From contig JAQBYB010000003.1 of assembly GCA_027624235.1 (NCBI GenBank), positions 20,322 to 84,321 of the forward strand: a stretch of 64,000 nucleotides of DNA. The letters run 5' to 3'. Below are positions 1-8,496 of this stretch, in pieces. The DNA is from Pseudomonadota bacterium (GTDB taxonomy: Bacteria > Pseudomonadota > Alphaproteobacteria > Rhodospirillales > Casp-alpha2). Position 1 is the first letter of the stretch. Every line of letters starts with the position of its first letter. Below the pieces are notes generated by a model. It saw only the letters and a list, made by a program, of their open reading frames with translations, did no database searches and was not told the DNA's origin. Position numbers and translations under genes: made by a program.

Positions 1-1015
1 GGTTGCACGGTGAATAAACGCCTTGGCGCATTTCCGTGACGTTTCCGTCGGATCGTCTGGCGCCGGTGGCGGCGATGCGGGAGCGATCGGTCAGGATGAT
101 CCCCAGACTTTCGATGAGGGCATCCTTGAGATCACCGGAAATCTGCATTTGGTCACCGAATAGCTTCTCGCCTCCCGGCTCGCTCAATTGAATATTACCG
201 GCCGCCGTCACGACGTCTGATTTCTGGTTATACAGGATGCGGTCGGCGATCAGCTTCCGTTGACCGTGGATGATTTCGACGTTGCCGGTGGCGGTCACTA
301 AACCATTTTCCTGATCAAAACTGATGTCATCGGCGCTCAAGTGAACAGGAAGGTCGAGTTCAATCTGCCCGGTGGTCTCAGTTGGTCCGGCGGGGGTGGG
401 TAGCGTTTCTGAGGCGTCCTTGAGTGAAGAAGGCGGCAGCGGCGGGGCCGCCTTCGGTTCGGCGACGACAGGGGGGACAACAGGGGTGACGGGCTGGGCC
501 AGGGCCGGGACCGGAATCGGGACTGCCCCTGGACCAGGAACAGGCGTCGGTCGGGACGGCGCGTTGGCGTTATAGGGGCCTGGATACCACAACGTCCCCA
601 AAGGTTTTGTGTTCAGCACCGGCGGTAGTGGCTGAGATTGAGGCGGCGCCGGTTGTGGGTCGAGTACGGGTGCCGGCAAGGGCTGGGTGACGGTGGAATT
701 GGGATTGTACACGCCCGGATACCACAGTGTGCCCAACGGTTTGTCCTGGCGAGAAATGGCCGGGGCCGGCTCCGGAAATTTAACGTCCGCCGGGTATATT
801 GCCGGCGGGTTCGCGGTCGGCGAAAGAACCGACTTAGGCGCGCCGATCGGGGTTTGGTAAGGGCCGGGATACCACAGCGTTCCTAACGGCTTGCTCGGCG
901 TGGCCGCGCTGGCGCCGGGTTGCGTTGCCGCCTCGGCGACGTCGGAAAATCCCCATGCGCAGGTAATGGCCAACAGGACCGAAGAGGTTAGGTGATGTCC
1001 CAGGCGGCGGCGCAT
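1..1015 (-). CDS. lptD: LPS-assembly protein LptD, N-terminal part (cut by window edge)
   Basis: LptD is the outer-membrane beta-barrel that inserts lipopolysaccharide delivered through the Lpt bridge. Only the first ~338 residues are in the window; the barrel lies beyond base 1. It starts at ATG 1015 with a basic N-terminus and a signal peptide (residues 1-30). A Pro/Ala-rich linker (about 35-220) carries three copies of KPLGTLWYPG at residues 42-51, 92-101 and 137-146. The OstA-like periplasmic domain follows (EIIHGQRKLIADRILYN region), and the last visible residues, YSPC, match the cysteine-containing region that precedes the barrel. The gene is 7 bp downstream of lptG in the same direction, so the two are probably co-transcribed. 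The repeat-bearing extension is unusual for LptD. Confidence 0.85.
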   Translation of the reverse strand, partial: MRRRLGHHLTSSVLLAITCAWGFSDVAEAATQPGASAATPSKPLGTLWYPGPYQTPIGAPKSVLSPTANPPAIYPADVKFPEPAPAISRQDKPLGTLWYPGVYNPNSTVTQPLPAPVLDPQPAPPQSQPLPPVLNTKPLGTLWYPGPYNANAPSRPTPVPGPGAVPIPVPALAQPVTPVVPPVVAEPKAAPPLPPSSLKDASETLPTPAGPTETTGQIELDLPVHLSADDISFDQENGLVTATGNVEIIHGQRKLIADRILYNQKSDVVTAAGNIQLSEPGGEKLFGDQMQISGDLKDALIESLGIILTDRSRIAATGARRSDGNVTEMRQGVYSPCN

Positions 1016-1022
1016 GGCTTTA

Positions 1023-2123
1023 CTATCCGTCCTCGAGATGCAGCAAGGTGGCTAGACCCAGCAAGGTGGCGACGCCTGACGGAGTCCAGGCGGCAAGGGT
1101 GACAGGGATGCTATCAGATAAACCCAAGGCGAAGACAATGTCGGAGAAAAAATAAAGAATAAATCCGGTCAGCACGCCGCCGGCGATAATGTAGATGCCG
1201 CCACCTTGGCGGGAATGACGCAGCGTGAAGGTGGCGGCAATCAAAACCATCGCGCACATCAGAAACGGTGAGGCCAACAACGAGTGCCAGTAAAGTCTGT
1301 GTCTGACGGCGGAAAATCCTGCTTTTTCAAGAGTTCCGATGAAACCGGAAAGGTCCCAAAAAGACATCGTCTCCGGCGGCGCGAAACTATCCTGAATCCG
1401 GTTGAGCGTCAGGTCGGTGGCCAGCCAGTAATCTTTTTCGAAGCGGGGTTGTTCATTCGGGATATGCACCCAGGCGTTGGTGATGTGCCAGAACCCGTCT
1501 TCCAGGCGGGCATATTCCGCATCGATGCGTCCGGCGAACTGGTCGTTGCCTTTGTAGTTGAAAACGATGACCTCTCTGAGTTCAACATCCTTTCCGGCTT
1601 GCAGGATGAAATCGGAATGCACCACCGATTGTCCTTCGGTATTGGCTTGGCGGAGCCATAGGCCGGTTTGCGACAGGGCAAGGAAGCTTTTTTGGCCTTT
1701 CAGGTTGACCGCCTCAAGGCGCTCATAGCGGGTGATCGTCGTTGACGCCAGCGGGTTGAGGATTCCGATCTGGAATAAACCCAACAGGAATGAAATGCCG
1801 AGGACCGGCAACAAGAATTGCCAAACCGAGACCCCGGCGGCTCGGGTGATGACCAGCTCCTGGGTTCGCGTCAACCGCCAGAACGCCATCATGCCGCCGA
1901 ACAGGATGGCAAACGGAAATGTCTGCTGGGCCATATGAGGAAGCTTCAGGAGCGCCATTTCCATGACCAGGGAGAACGGAATATCTGGCTTGGCGGCGGC
2001 TCTCCGCATGAGCTCTACCGTGTCGAAAAGAAAGATCAACAGCAGGAACAAGCCAAACAGAGCGGTAAAGCTCAGTAAAAAATTGCGGCCGATATAGCCG
2101 GAAAGGGTGGTCGATAGGCGCAC
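1023..2123 (-). CDS. lptG: LPS export ABC transporter permease LptG
   Basis: LptG pairs with LptF as the membrane half of the LptB2FG transporter, which extracts LPS from the inner membrane. The frame is open further upstream, but GTG 2123 (VRLSTTLSGYIGRNFLLSF) is preferred: a GGAAGGGA Shine-Dalgarno precedes it and it gives 366 residues, the family's usual length. Three membrane helices lie near the N-terminus, then a periplasmic beta-jellyroll region (about 130-265), then three C-terminal helices, as known for YjgP/YjgQ proteins. It lies 20 bp after lptF and 7 bp before lptD. ATPase LptB is not in the window. Confidence 0.92.
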   Translation of the reverse strand: MRLSTTLSGYIGRNFLLSFTALFGLFLLLIFLFDTVELMRRAAAKPDIPFSLVMEMALLKLPHMAQQTFPFAILFGGMMAFWRLTRTQELVITRAAGVSVWQFLLPVLGISFLLGLFQIGILNPLASTTITRYERLEAVNLKGQKSFLALSQTGLWLRQANTEGQSVVHSDFILQAGKDVELREVIVFNYKGNDQFAGRIDAEYARLEDGFWHITNAWVHIPNEQPRFEKDYWLATDLTLNRIQDSFAPPETMSFWDLSGFIGTLEKAGFSAVRHRLYWHSLLASPFLMCAMVLIAATFTLRHSRQGGGIYIIAGGVLTGFILYFFSDIVFALGLSDSIPVTLAAWTPSGVATLLGLATLLHLEDG

Positions 2124-2143
2124 GGGCTTATATCCCTTCCATC

Positions 2144-3265
2144 TCAGACCGTGACCGGTTCGGTACTGGGTGTACGACGGCGTTGATTTCCAACCAGGAA
2201 CCCATAGCCAAGAATGATCGGCGCCAGGGCCAGGGCGTAGAGTAACGGGATCAGGTCCAAATTCTTGGCGATCAGGTTTTCCATGCCCAAGGCGCCGCCT
2301 TGCAGGGCGACCATAATGGCGATCGCGAGAATGACTTGGCGGGACTGGGTGCGGCGGCTGAAAGAACTGGAAACCAGACACGCCAATCCGATCAAGGTAA
2401 AGCCAATGGCCGATAGCGGTGATGCCAGCCGTTTATGGCCTTCGACGATAAATTTGCCGAATTCCTTGTCGTTCATTGTTGGTTCGGCCTGTCTGATATT
2501 GAACAATTCGCCCAGGCTTCGCTCGCGGGGTTCGCGGTACCGCTCACCGACTTTTTCGGCGCCGGACGAGAGGTCAAAAACGTAGCGGTCGAAATAGAGG
2601 ATCGACATTTTATTGGTTTTTTTATCCACGGATTGTCGATTGCCGTTGAACATCACGACCCGGGCGCCTTCTTCGGTGTTGACCATCGCCCCCTTGCCCG
2701 CCATCAGCGTGAAGGGGCGGGCCTTGTCGCGTTGATCGTGGACTAAAAGCCCCAGTAATTGCCCATCATTTGTGCGTTGGCGCACGTACACGGTGATGTC
2801 TTTGCTGACCGGGTTGAAGGTGCCTTCGCGCAGCAGGATGTGGCTGTAGTTGTAGCGAATGTCCCACTGCATTTCGCGGAATTTTTTATACGACTGCGGC
2901 ACCAGTTGCAGGTTCAGCGCATACCCGAAGACCATCACGATCAACGCTAAAATCAGCGCCGGTTTGGCCAACGCAAATTGGCTCAGGCCGGCGGCCCGCA
3001 TGACCACCAGTTCCCGGTCCGTAATCAGTTTGGAATAGGTAAATACGATCACCGTAAACAGGGCGATCGGCAGCACGATGACCAGGAAATTCGGCAACAG
3101 AAGAACGGTCAGGTAAACGAACATCCCCCCCGAAAGCCCACGGTTGACGATCATTTCGATGAATCGAAGCGACTGCGAAAGCCAGATGATGCCGGTCAGA
3201 CCCGAAGTCACCAGAATCATCCCCACGATCAACTGCCGCAGAATGTATTTTGTAAAGCCGTTCAT
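2144..3265 (-). CDS. lptF: LPS export ABC transporter permease LptF
   Basis: Inner-membrane permease subunit of the LPS exporter, 373 residues. The N-terminus (MNGFTKYILRQLIVGMILV) leads into the first of about six helices. The conserved segment around residues 70-95, with TDRELVVMRAAG, is typical of the LptF/LptG coupling helix that contacts LptB. A soluble periplasmic domain fills the middle. It is the first gene of the lptF-lptG-lptD run. About 100 bp separates it from the acyl-CoA dehydrogenase stop upstream, enough for its own promoter. Confidence 0.92.
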   Translation of the reverse strand: MNGFTKYILRQLIVGMILVTSGLTGIIWLSQSLRFIEMIVNRGLSGGMFVYLTVLLLPNFLVIVLPIALFTVIVFTYSKLITDRELVVMRAAGLSQFALAKPALILALIVMVFGYALNLQLVPQSYKKFREMQWDIRYNYSHILLREGTFNPVSKDITVYVRQRTNDGQLLGLLVHDQRDKARPFTLMAGKGAMVNTEEGARVVMFNGNRQSVDKKTNKMSILYFDRYVFDLSSGAEKVGERYREPRERSLGELFNIRQAEPTMNDKEFGKFIVEGHKRLASPLSAIGFTLIGLACLVSSSFSRRTQSRQVILAIAIMVALQGGALGMENLIAKNLDLIPLLYALALAPIILGYGFLVGNQRRRTPSTEPVTV

Positions 3266-3365
3266 AGCCCGGTATTTGTAGTTGAATTTGGCTAAAAATG
3301 TGTGAAAAAAGCCAAAAAATCAAGGACTAACGATATTTAGTCCGATCCGAATGATAATCGGGGTT

Positions 3366-5171
3366 CTAGTTGCCGTCGGGTTTGAATCTGCTGACGGCAT
3401 TCCAACCACGGGTGACGGTGGCGGCAAGGGACGCCGCCTGGATCAGGAATTGATCGGCAAAAAACCGGGCAGACACAATTTTTGCAGGGAAAAAGTCGCT
3501 CCCGTCTTGACCTCCACCGCCTTGGCTCAGGTGGTTCTCGGCGGCCAGCGCGGCGCGGGCCATCATCCAGCCACCGGCGACGATGCCGAACAGCCGCAAA
3601 TATGGAACCGCCCCCGCGGCCACGGCATCGGGGTTTTCAGGGTGGGTTTTGACGATCCAGTCGGTGGCTTCGGAAAGCGCCCGGACAGCGTCGGCCAGGG
3701 CCGCACGGATGACCTCAAGGTCGTCGCCGGATTTTTCGCTTAAATCACCATCCAGGGCCTGGATGTCGGAAATCAGGGCCTTGGCGGCGACGCCCTGGTC
3801 GCGGGCGACCTTGCGCCCGACCAGGTCCAAGGCCTGAATGCCGTTGGTGCCTTCATAAATGGCCGTAATCCGAACATCGCGCAGGAATTGCGGAGCGCCG
3901 GATTCCTCGATGTATCCGGCCCCGCCAAAGACCTGGATGCCGGTGTTGGCGACATCGATGCCGGTATCGGTGCTCCATGCCTTGACCACGGGGATCAGCA
4001 AATCGACGAGCGCTTGTTTTTCCTGACGGACCGCTTCTTCGGGGTGGCGTTTAGCGGTATCAAGGGCGGCCGCGGCGTAATAATCCAGCGCCCGGATCGC
4101 TTCGGTCTGGGCGCGCATGGACAGCAGCATGCGTCGAACGTCCGGGTGGTGGTCGATGGAGACGGCGGTGTCGCCGCCGCCCTGGAGCCGGTCGGCGGCA
4201 TAGGCCCGGGCATGTTGATAGGCGCGCTCAGCAACGCCGACGCCTTCAATGCCGATGGCCAGACGGGCATTGTTCATCATCGTGAACATGTATTCGATGC
4301 CCCGGTTTTCCTTCCCCAACAGATAGCCGACGGCGCCGCCGGTATTATCGGCATCGTCGCCGAACGACATCACGCAGGTGGGGCTGGCGTTAATCCCCAT
4401 CTTGTGTTCCAGGGAAACGCACCGGAGGTCGTTACGCTCACCCAAAGCCCCGTCGTCCTTGACCAGAAATTTCGGCACCACGAACAACGACAATCCCTTG
4501 ATTCCATCGGGGCCGTCCGGAGATCGGGCGAGGACCATGTGAATGATGTTTTCGGTGAAGTCCTGTTCACCGTGGGTAATGAAAATCTTCTGGCCGGTGA
4601 GTCGGTATGATCCATCGGCGGCATCCTTGACCGCCTTGGTCCGCACCTTGGACAGGTCGGACCCGGCCTGGGGTTCGGTCAGGTTCATGGTGCCGGACCA
4701 AACGCCGGACACCAGTTTTTCCATGAACACGGCCTTCAAATCATCGGAGCCGTGGACGGTCAACAGCTCGACCGCGGCCTGCGTCAACGTCGGGCAAATG
4801 GCGAAGGCCATGTTGGCGGCCTGCCAGATTTCAAACGTTGCTGCTGTCACCAGATAGGGCAGGCCCATGCCGCCGTATTCGGGATCGAATGGAACGCCGT
4901 TCCAGCCGCCTTCGACGAAACGGGCATAGGCTTCGCGGAACCCTTTCGGGGTGCGGACGACGCCGTTCTCCAGGACGCAGCCCTCTTCATCGCCGCTTTT
5001 GTTGAGCGGCGCCAGAACCTCGGACGCCAGTTTGCCGGCTTCTTCCAGGATCGCGTCGATCAGGTCCGGCGTTGCTTCCCCATAACCGGGAAGTTTGGAA
5101 ATGCCGTCAAGGTCCGCCAGTTCGTTCAACACGAACCGCATGTCAGCCAAAGGTGCTCGATATTCGCTCAT
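3366..5171 (-). CDS. acyl-CoA dehydrogenase, long form with C-terminal extension
   Basis: FAD-dependent enzyme that forms the alpha-beta double bond of an acyl-CoA, 601 residues. The length and layout (short N-terminal AcylCoA_DH_N region, classic three-part dehydrogenase, extra C-terminal helical domain) match the family that includes FadE-like and DmdC (3-methylmercaptopropionyl-CoA) enzymes. LTEPQAGSDLSKVRTKA (about residue 163) is the flavin-binding signature, and IYEGTNGIQALDLVGRK (about 435) carries the catalytic Glu of this class. The sequence alone cannot separate a fatty acyl-CoA from a DMSP-derived substrate. No other beta-oxidation gene is adjacent. Confidence 0.88.
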   Translation of the reverse strand: MSEYRAPLADMRFVLNELADLDGISKLPGYGEATPDLIDAILEEAGKLASEVLAPLNKSGDEEGCVLENGVVRTPKGFREAYARFVEGGWNGVPFDPEYGGMGLPYLVTAATFEIWQAANMAFAICPTLTQAAVELLTVHGSDDLKAVFMEKLVSGVWSGTMNLTEPQAGSDLSKVRTKAVKDAADGSYRLTGQKIFITHGEQDFTENIIHMVLARSPDGPDGIKGLSLFVVPKFLVKDDGALGERNDLRCVSLEHKMGINASPTCVMSFGDDADNTGGAVGYLLGKENRGIEYMFTMMNNARLAIGIEGVGVAERAYQHARAYAADRLQGGGDTAVSIDHHPDVRRMLLSMRAQTEAIRALDYYAAAALDTAKRHPEEAVRQEKQALVDLLIPVVKAWSTDTGIDVANTGIQVFGGAGYIEESGAPQFLRDVRITAIYEGTNGIQALDLVGRKVARDQGVAAKALISDIQALDGDLSEKSGDDLEVIRAALADAVRALSEATDWIVKTHPENPDAVAAGAVPYLRLFGIVAGGWMMARAALAAENHLSQGGGGQDGSDFFPAKIVSARFFADQFLIQAASLAATVTRGWNAVSRFKPDGN

Positions 5172-5219
5172 CGCTTCATCTGAACACCAACAGCCGGGGC
5201 GTGTCCAGTCAGCAAGTCT

Positions 5220-5993
5220 TTAAGTCCTGTCGCGGGTGAACACCCAGGTGTTGCCTTCTGAAAGATCGCGGCGAAAGCCGTAGCCGTCCACGGCGAAGGA
5301 TTTTAACTGTTCGGGGTCCTCAAGGCGGTTATTGATGATGTAGCGCGCCATCGCCCCCCTGGCCCGTTTGGCGAACATGCCGAGCACCTTGGCGACGCCC
5401 GACTTAACCTCCTTGAACACCGGCGTGATGACCGGCCCAATGAGGCTTTTTTCATGGACGGCCTTGAAATATTCCACCGACGCCAAATTGATGACGCTTC
5501 GGTTCGGTTGCTTGGCGGTCGCTTCGTTGATCGCCGCCGTCAATTGTCCATCCCAAAATCCGTACAGGTTTTCGGCCTGGGGCGGCTGAAACCGGGCGCC
5601 CATCTCCAGCCGGTAGGGTTGAATCAGGTCGAGGGGGCGGAGCAGCCCGTAAAGGCCCGACAGAATTCTTAAATGATTTTGGGCGAAATCCATATCGGCG
5701 GGCTTCAGGGTCTTGGCATCGAGCCCGACGTAGGTGTCGCCGTTGAACACCCATGCCGCCTGCTTGGCGTTGGCCAGCGTGAACGGCGTCGAAAAGTCCT
5801 GGAACCGCCGGAAATTGAGGTCCGCCAGCTTGTCGCTGAGTTTCATGGTCCGGCCGAGGTCGGCGCGGCTGAGGCGGCGCGCCTTCTTAACCAGGATGTT
5901 GGCCTTGTCCAGAAATTCCGGCTGGGTATGCTGCTGGGAACGCGGTTCGGTGTCGAAATCGAGTTTCTTGGCGGGGGAAATCACGGCGAGCAT
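5220..5993 (-). CDS. yaaA: peroxide stress protein YaaA (DUF328/UPF0246)
   Basis: YaaA proteins lower intracellular free iron and DNA damage during hydrogen peroxide stress and adopt a DNA-binding fold. The start is set at ATG 5993 because MLAVISPAKKLDF is the conserved N-terminus; this gives 257 residues, as usual for the family. The open frame continues upstream but would overlap the divergent ArsC-like gene. Conserved segments include DLNFRRFQDF and RILSGLYGLLRPLDLIQPYRLEMG, and the Lys/Arg-rich C-terminal third (FAKRARGAMARYIINNR). No strong Shine-Dalgarno is visible. Confidence 0.9.
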   Translation of the reverse strand: MLAVISPAKKLDFDTEPRSQQHTQPEFLDKANILVKKARRLSRADLGRTMKLSDKLADLNFRRFQDFSTPFTLANAKQAAWVFNGDTYVGLDAKTLKPADMDFAQNHLRILSGLYGLLRPLDLIQPYRLEMGARFQPPQAENLYGFWDGQLTAAINEATAKQPNRSVINLASVEYFKAVHEKSLIGPVITPVFKEVKSGVAKVLGMFAKRARGAMARYIINNRLEDPEQLKSFAVDGYGFRRDLSEGNTWVFTRDRT

Positions 5994-6033
5994 GAGGCGG
6001 TGTCCATGGTGTCGGGCAGGGCGGGTTCGGCTT

Positions 6034-6042
6034 TGATATAAT
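6034..6042 (+). promoter_or_regulatory. extended -10 promoter element
   Basis: TGATATAAT matches an extended -10 (TGn-TATAAT). It lies 35 bp upstream of the GTG start of the ArsC-like gene, inside the short gap to divergent yaaA. No convincing -35 hexamer is seen, which is normal for extended -10 promoters. Confidence 0.4.
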
Positions 6043-6076
6043 ACCGTTGCCGCCAACCTTAAAGGGACAAAATATT

Positions 6077-6424
6077 GTGATCACCGTCTATGGGCTAAAA
6101 AACTGCGATACCTGCGGCAAGGCGCTCACGTGGCTTGACGCGGAAGGGTTGGAACACCGCTTCCACGATGTCCGCAAGGACGGTGTCGGGGTAGATACGA
6201 TCCAGGGTTGGATCACCGCCTGTGGCTGGGAAACGGTCCTCAATAAACGCGGCGCCACCTGGCGTGGTTTGGATAACGCCGAAAAGGATGTGGTTGATGG
6301 GACCAATGCGGCGGCCCTGATGGCGGCCCATCCGGCGTTGATCAAACGCCCGGTGTTCGAAATAGGTGGTCGCGTCATCGTCGGCTTCAAGGATCAACAA
6401 AAAACGCAAATCAAGGGTGGTTAG
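6077..6424 (+). CDS. ArsC/Spx-family thioredoxin-fold protein (YffB type)
   Basis: Small protein of the arsenate reductase/Spx superfamily, 115 residues. The N-terminus ITVYGLKNCDTCGKALTWL carries a CxxC redox motif on a thioredoxin-like strand-loop-helix. The C-terminal half contains NAAALMAAHPALIKRPVFE, typical of the family's lid region. GTG 6077 is preferred over an upstream TTG (6047) because AAAGGGAC sits just before it. Several YffB-type proteins lack arsenate reductase activity and have been suggested to act on glutathione adducts, so a true ArsC role is not assumed. The stop overlaps the end of the convergent FAD oxidoreductase gene by 4 bp. Confidence 0.85.
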   Translation: MITVYGLKNCDTCGKALTWLDAEGLEHRFHDVRKDGVGVDTIQGWITACGWETVLNKRGATWRGLDNAEKDVVDGTNAAALMAAHPALIKRPVFEIGGRVIVGFKDQQKTQIKGG

Positions 6425-7818
6425 AGAACCTTGCCGGGGTTCATGATGCCCTTGGGGTCGAGCGTCTGCTTCAGGGCTTGCATCAGCTCTAACTCCACCG
6501 CCGAAGTATAGCGTTTGAGGTCGTCACGTTTCAGCACCCCGATGCCGTGTTCGGCGCTGAAACTGCCGCCCATTTCGTGGACCAGATCATGGACCAGGCG
6601 GTTGATTTTTTTCCATTCGGCCAAAAAGGCTTCGCCGTCAGCAGCTTTCGGCTGGCTTAGGTTGAAATGAATGTTGCCGTCGCCAAGGTGGCCGAAGGCG
6701 CATACCCGGACGCCGGGGATCTCTTTCTCGACGATCTGTTGCGCGCGGACCAGGAATTCCGGCACCTTCGACACCGGCACCGAGACATCGTGCTTGATGC
6801 TGGCGCCGGCGGTGATCTGCGCCTCGGGAATGGTTTCGCGAATACGCCAAAGCTCCGCCGCCTGGGCGCCACTGGCGGCGATCACGGCGTCTTCGACGAT
6901 GCCGTCTTCCATCGCCCCGGCTAGAACCTGCTCCAGGGCATCTTTGATGCCGTCCGCTCCTGACAGTTCGATCAAGGCATAACAATCGTGCGCTGCCTCA
7001 AGCGGGTCTTTCAGTCCGGGGATATGGGTGACGGTGATATCCAGGCTTTGGCGGCTGATGTATTCAAAGGCGGTCAGGGCGTCGCCGGCCTCAGACCCGG
7101 CGCGCAGGAAAAGCCGAAGCGCGTCGTCGGCGTTGCCAAGGGCGGCCAAGGCGGTTTCGCGGCTTTGCGGCAGGGGATACAGCTTCAAGACGGCTGCGGT
7201 AATGACGCCCAGCGTTCCTTCGGCGCCGATGAACAGATGTTTGAGATCATAGCCGGTGTTGTCCTTGCGCAGCGCCTTCAGGCCTTCCCAGACGCGGCCA
7301 TCGGGCAACACCACCTCCAGCCCCAACACCAGATCGCGGGCGTTGCCATAGCGCAGTACCTGGACCCCGCCGGCGTTGGTGGCCAGATTGCCGCCGATCT
7401 GACAGCTACCCTCGGCGCCCAGGCTGAGGGGGAACAGCCGATCCTCGGCCGCGGCGGCGGCCTGGACGTCGGCCAGGATGCAGCCGGCATCGACCGTCAT
7501 GGTGTTGTTGGCCGCATCAATGTTGCGAATCGAATTGAGCCGGGACAACGACAGGGCGATGCCGCCTTCTGGCACGCCGCCGCCGACCAACCCGGTGTTG
7601 CCGCCCTGGGGAACGACGGCGATCCCGGCGTCATGGCAGATCGACATGACTTGCGCGACCTCATCGGTGGACGCCGGGCTGACGACAAGGTCGCAGTGGC
7701 CGTGCCACAGACCACGCCGTTCGGTGACATGGGCCTCGATGCGCTCAGAGTCCGTGGACCAGCCCTTTGGCCCGACGGCGTCCTTGATGGCGCTTGAAAT
7801 TGTTGCGGTGAGAGTCAT
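6421..7818 (-). CDS. FAD-linked oxidoreductase, GlcD / D-2-hydroxyacid dehydrogenase type
   Basis: Flavoprotein that oxidises a D-2-hydroxy acid, 465 residues from ATG 7818. The N-terminal FAD_binding_4 domain shows VVPQGGNTGLVGGGVP (about 75-90) and a second nucleotide-contact segment with CQIGGNLATNAGG. The C-terminal FAD-oxidase domain carries FGHLGDGNIHFNL and SAEHGIGVLKR, the metal- and substrate-binding segments of the family. Closest types are D-2-hydroxyglutarate dehydrogenase and D-lactate dehydrogenase (Dld2-like); glycolate oxidase subunit GlcD is less likely because no glcE/glcF follows. It is divergent from the unknown gene at 7863, with a very short intergenic space. Confidence 0.88.
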   Translation of the reverse strand: MTLTATISSAIKDAVGPKGWSTDSERIEAHVTERRGLWHGHCDLVVSPASTDEVAQVMSICHDAGIAVVPQGGNTGLVGGGVPEGGIALSLSRLNSIRNIDAANNTMTVDAGCILADVQAAAAAEDRLFPLSLGAEGSCQIGGNLATNAGGVQVLRYGNARDLVLGLEVVLPDGRVWEGLKALRKDNTGYDLKHLFIGAEGTLGVITAAVLKLYPLPQSRETALAALGNADDALRLFLRAGSEAGDALTAFEYISRQSLDITVTHIPGLKDPLEAAHDCYALIELSGADGIKDALEQVLAGAMEDGIVEDAVIAASGAQAAELWRIRETIPEAQITAGASIKHDVSVPVSKVPEFLVRAQQIVEKEIPGVRVCAFGHLGDGNIHFNLSQPKAADGEAFLAEWKKINRLVHDLVHEMGGSFSAEHGIGVLKRDDLKRYTSAVELELMQALKQTLDPKGIMNPGKVL

Positions 7819-7862
7819 TGATAAATTTGATATATTTCCGGGGCTGGCCAGTGCTTCTGAAG

Positions 7863-8450
7863 ATGGGCACGAAACGAATTGAGAATAAAGGGCTTCCGCC
7901 GTGGACGCTACCTTCAGAATTTTTTTATCGTGACCTTCTCGGTCGCGGTATTTTTTTACCGGGCCTGGTCCAGGCCGCCGGGCAGGATACATCCCGTCAA
8001 TTTACGCTGATAATCCCAGATTTAAACGTTTATCCGTTGAGTATTCGATTCAAGGGTGACGGCACCGCCTACAAGGGGCATCAGGCCTACTGGTTGTTGG
8101 ACCCGTGGTTCGTTGGCGGCAATGGTAAGATGGTCCGGGGTTGTCTCGACAAACTTTACCAGGATTGCATCAAGGCCTTCGGACCAAATGCGCGCACCGA
8201 GGCGCTACTCAAGGCGCAATGTTCGCGGGCGGCGCAATGGCGGGTTTCCGATACCTTCAATGCCAACGCCGGCGACAACAACACAAAGTGGACCATCTAT
8301 AAAACGAAAAATTCGAAGCTGATGAATTCGGTCGAATGTCTCAGCGACACCGACGGCAGAGTCACCGGTAAACTAGGCTGCCGCAACATTACCTTCCGTC
8401 CGAATATCAAGATCAACCTGCTTTTCGGCCAAGACAAGTCGCGCCAATAG
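7863..8450 (+). CDS. hypothetical protein, probably secreted, N-terminus disturbed
   Basis: No family was recognised. The frame encodes 195 residues from ATG 7863; the body from about base 7990 looks like real protein with four Cys (RGCLDKLYQDC, AQCSRAA, VECLSD, GCRNI) that could form disulphides. The N-terminus as written is odd. Better is GTG 7901, which has AAAGGG 8 bp upstream. If each of two T7 runs (7920-7926 and 7951-7957) had one more T, that start would read MDATFRIFFIVTFSVAVFF then LPGLVQAAGQ, a good signal peptide joining the same body. Either the sequence has two missing bases or the gene is damaged. Confidence 0.55.
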   Translation: MGTKRIENKGLPPWTLPSEFFYRDLLGRGIFLPGLVQAAGQDTSRQFTLIIPDLNVYPLSIRFKGDGTAYKGHQAYWLLDPWFVGGNGKMVRGCLDKLYQDCIKAFGPNARTEALLKAQCSRAAQWRVSDTFNANAGDNNTKWTIYKTKNSKLMNSVECLSDTDGRVTGKLGCRNITFRPNIKINLLFGQDKSRQ

Positions 8451-8496
8451 GTTGGGCGGCGTTTCGTCGCGGCTTTCCCGTCGGCGGTAATATGGT

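Noticed and set aside
6988..7797. 270-codon open frame antisense to the FAD oxidoreductase
   Set aside because: Shadow of a well-supported gene, no recognisable domain.
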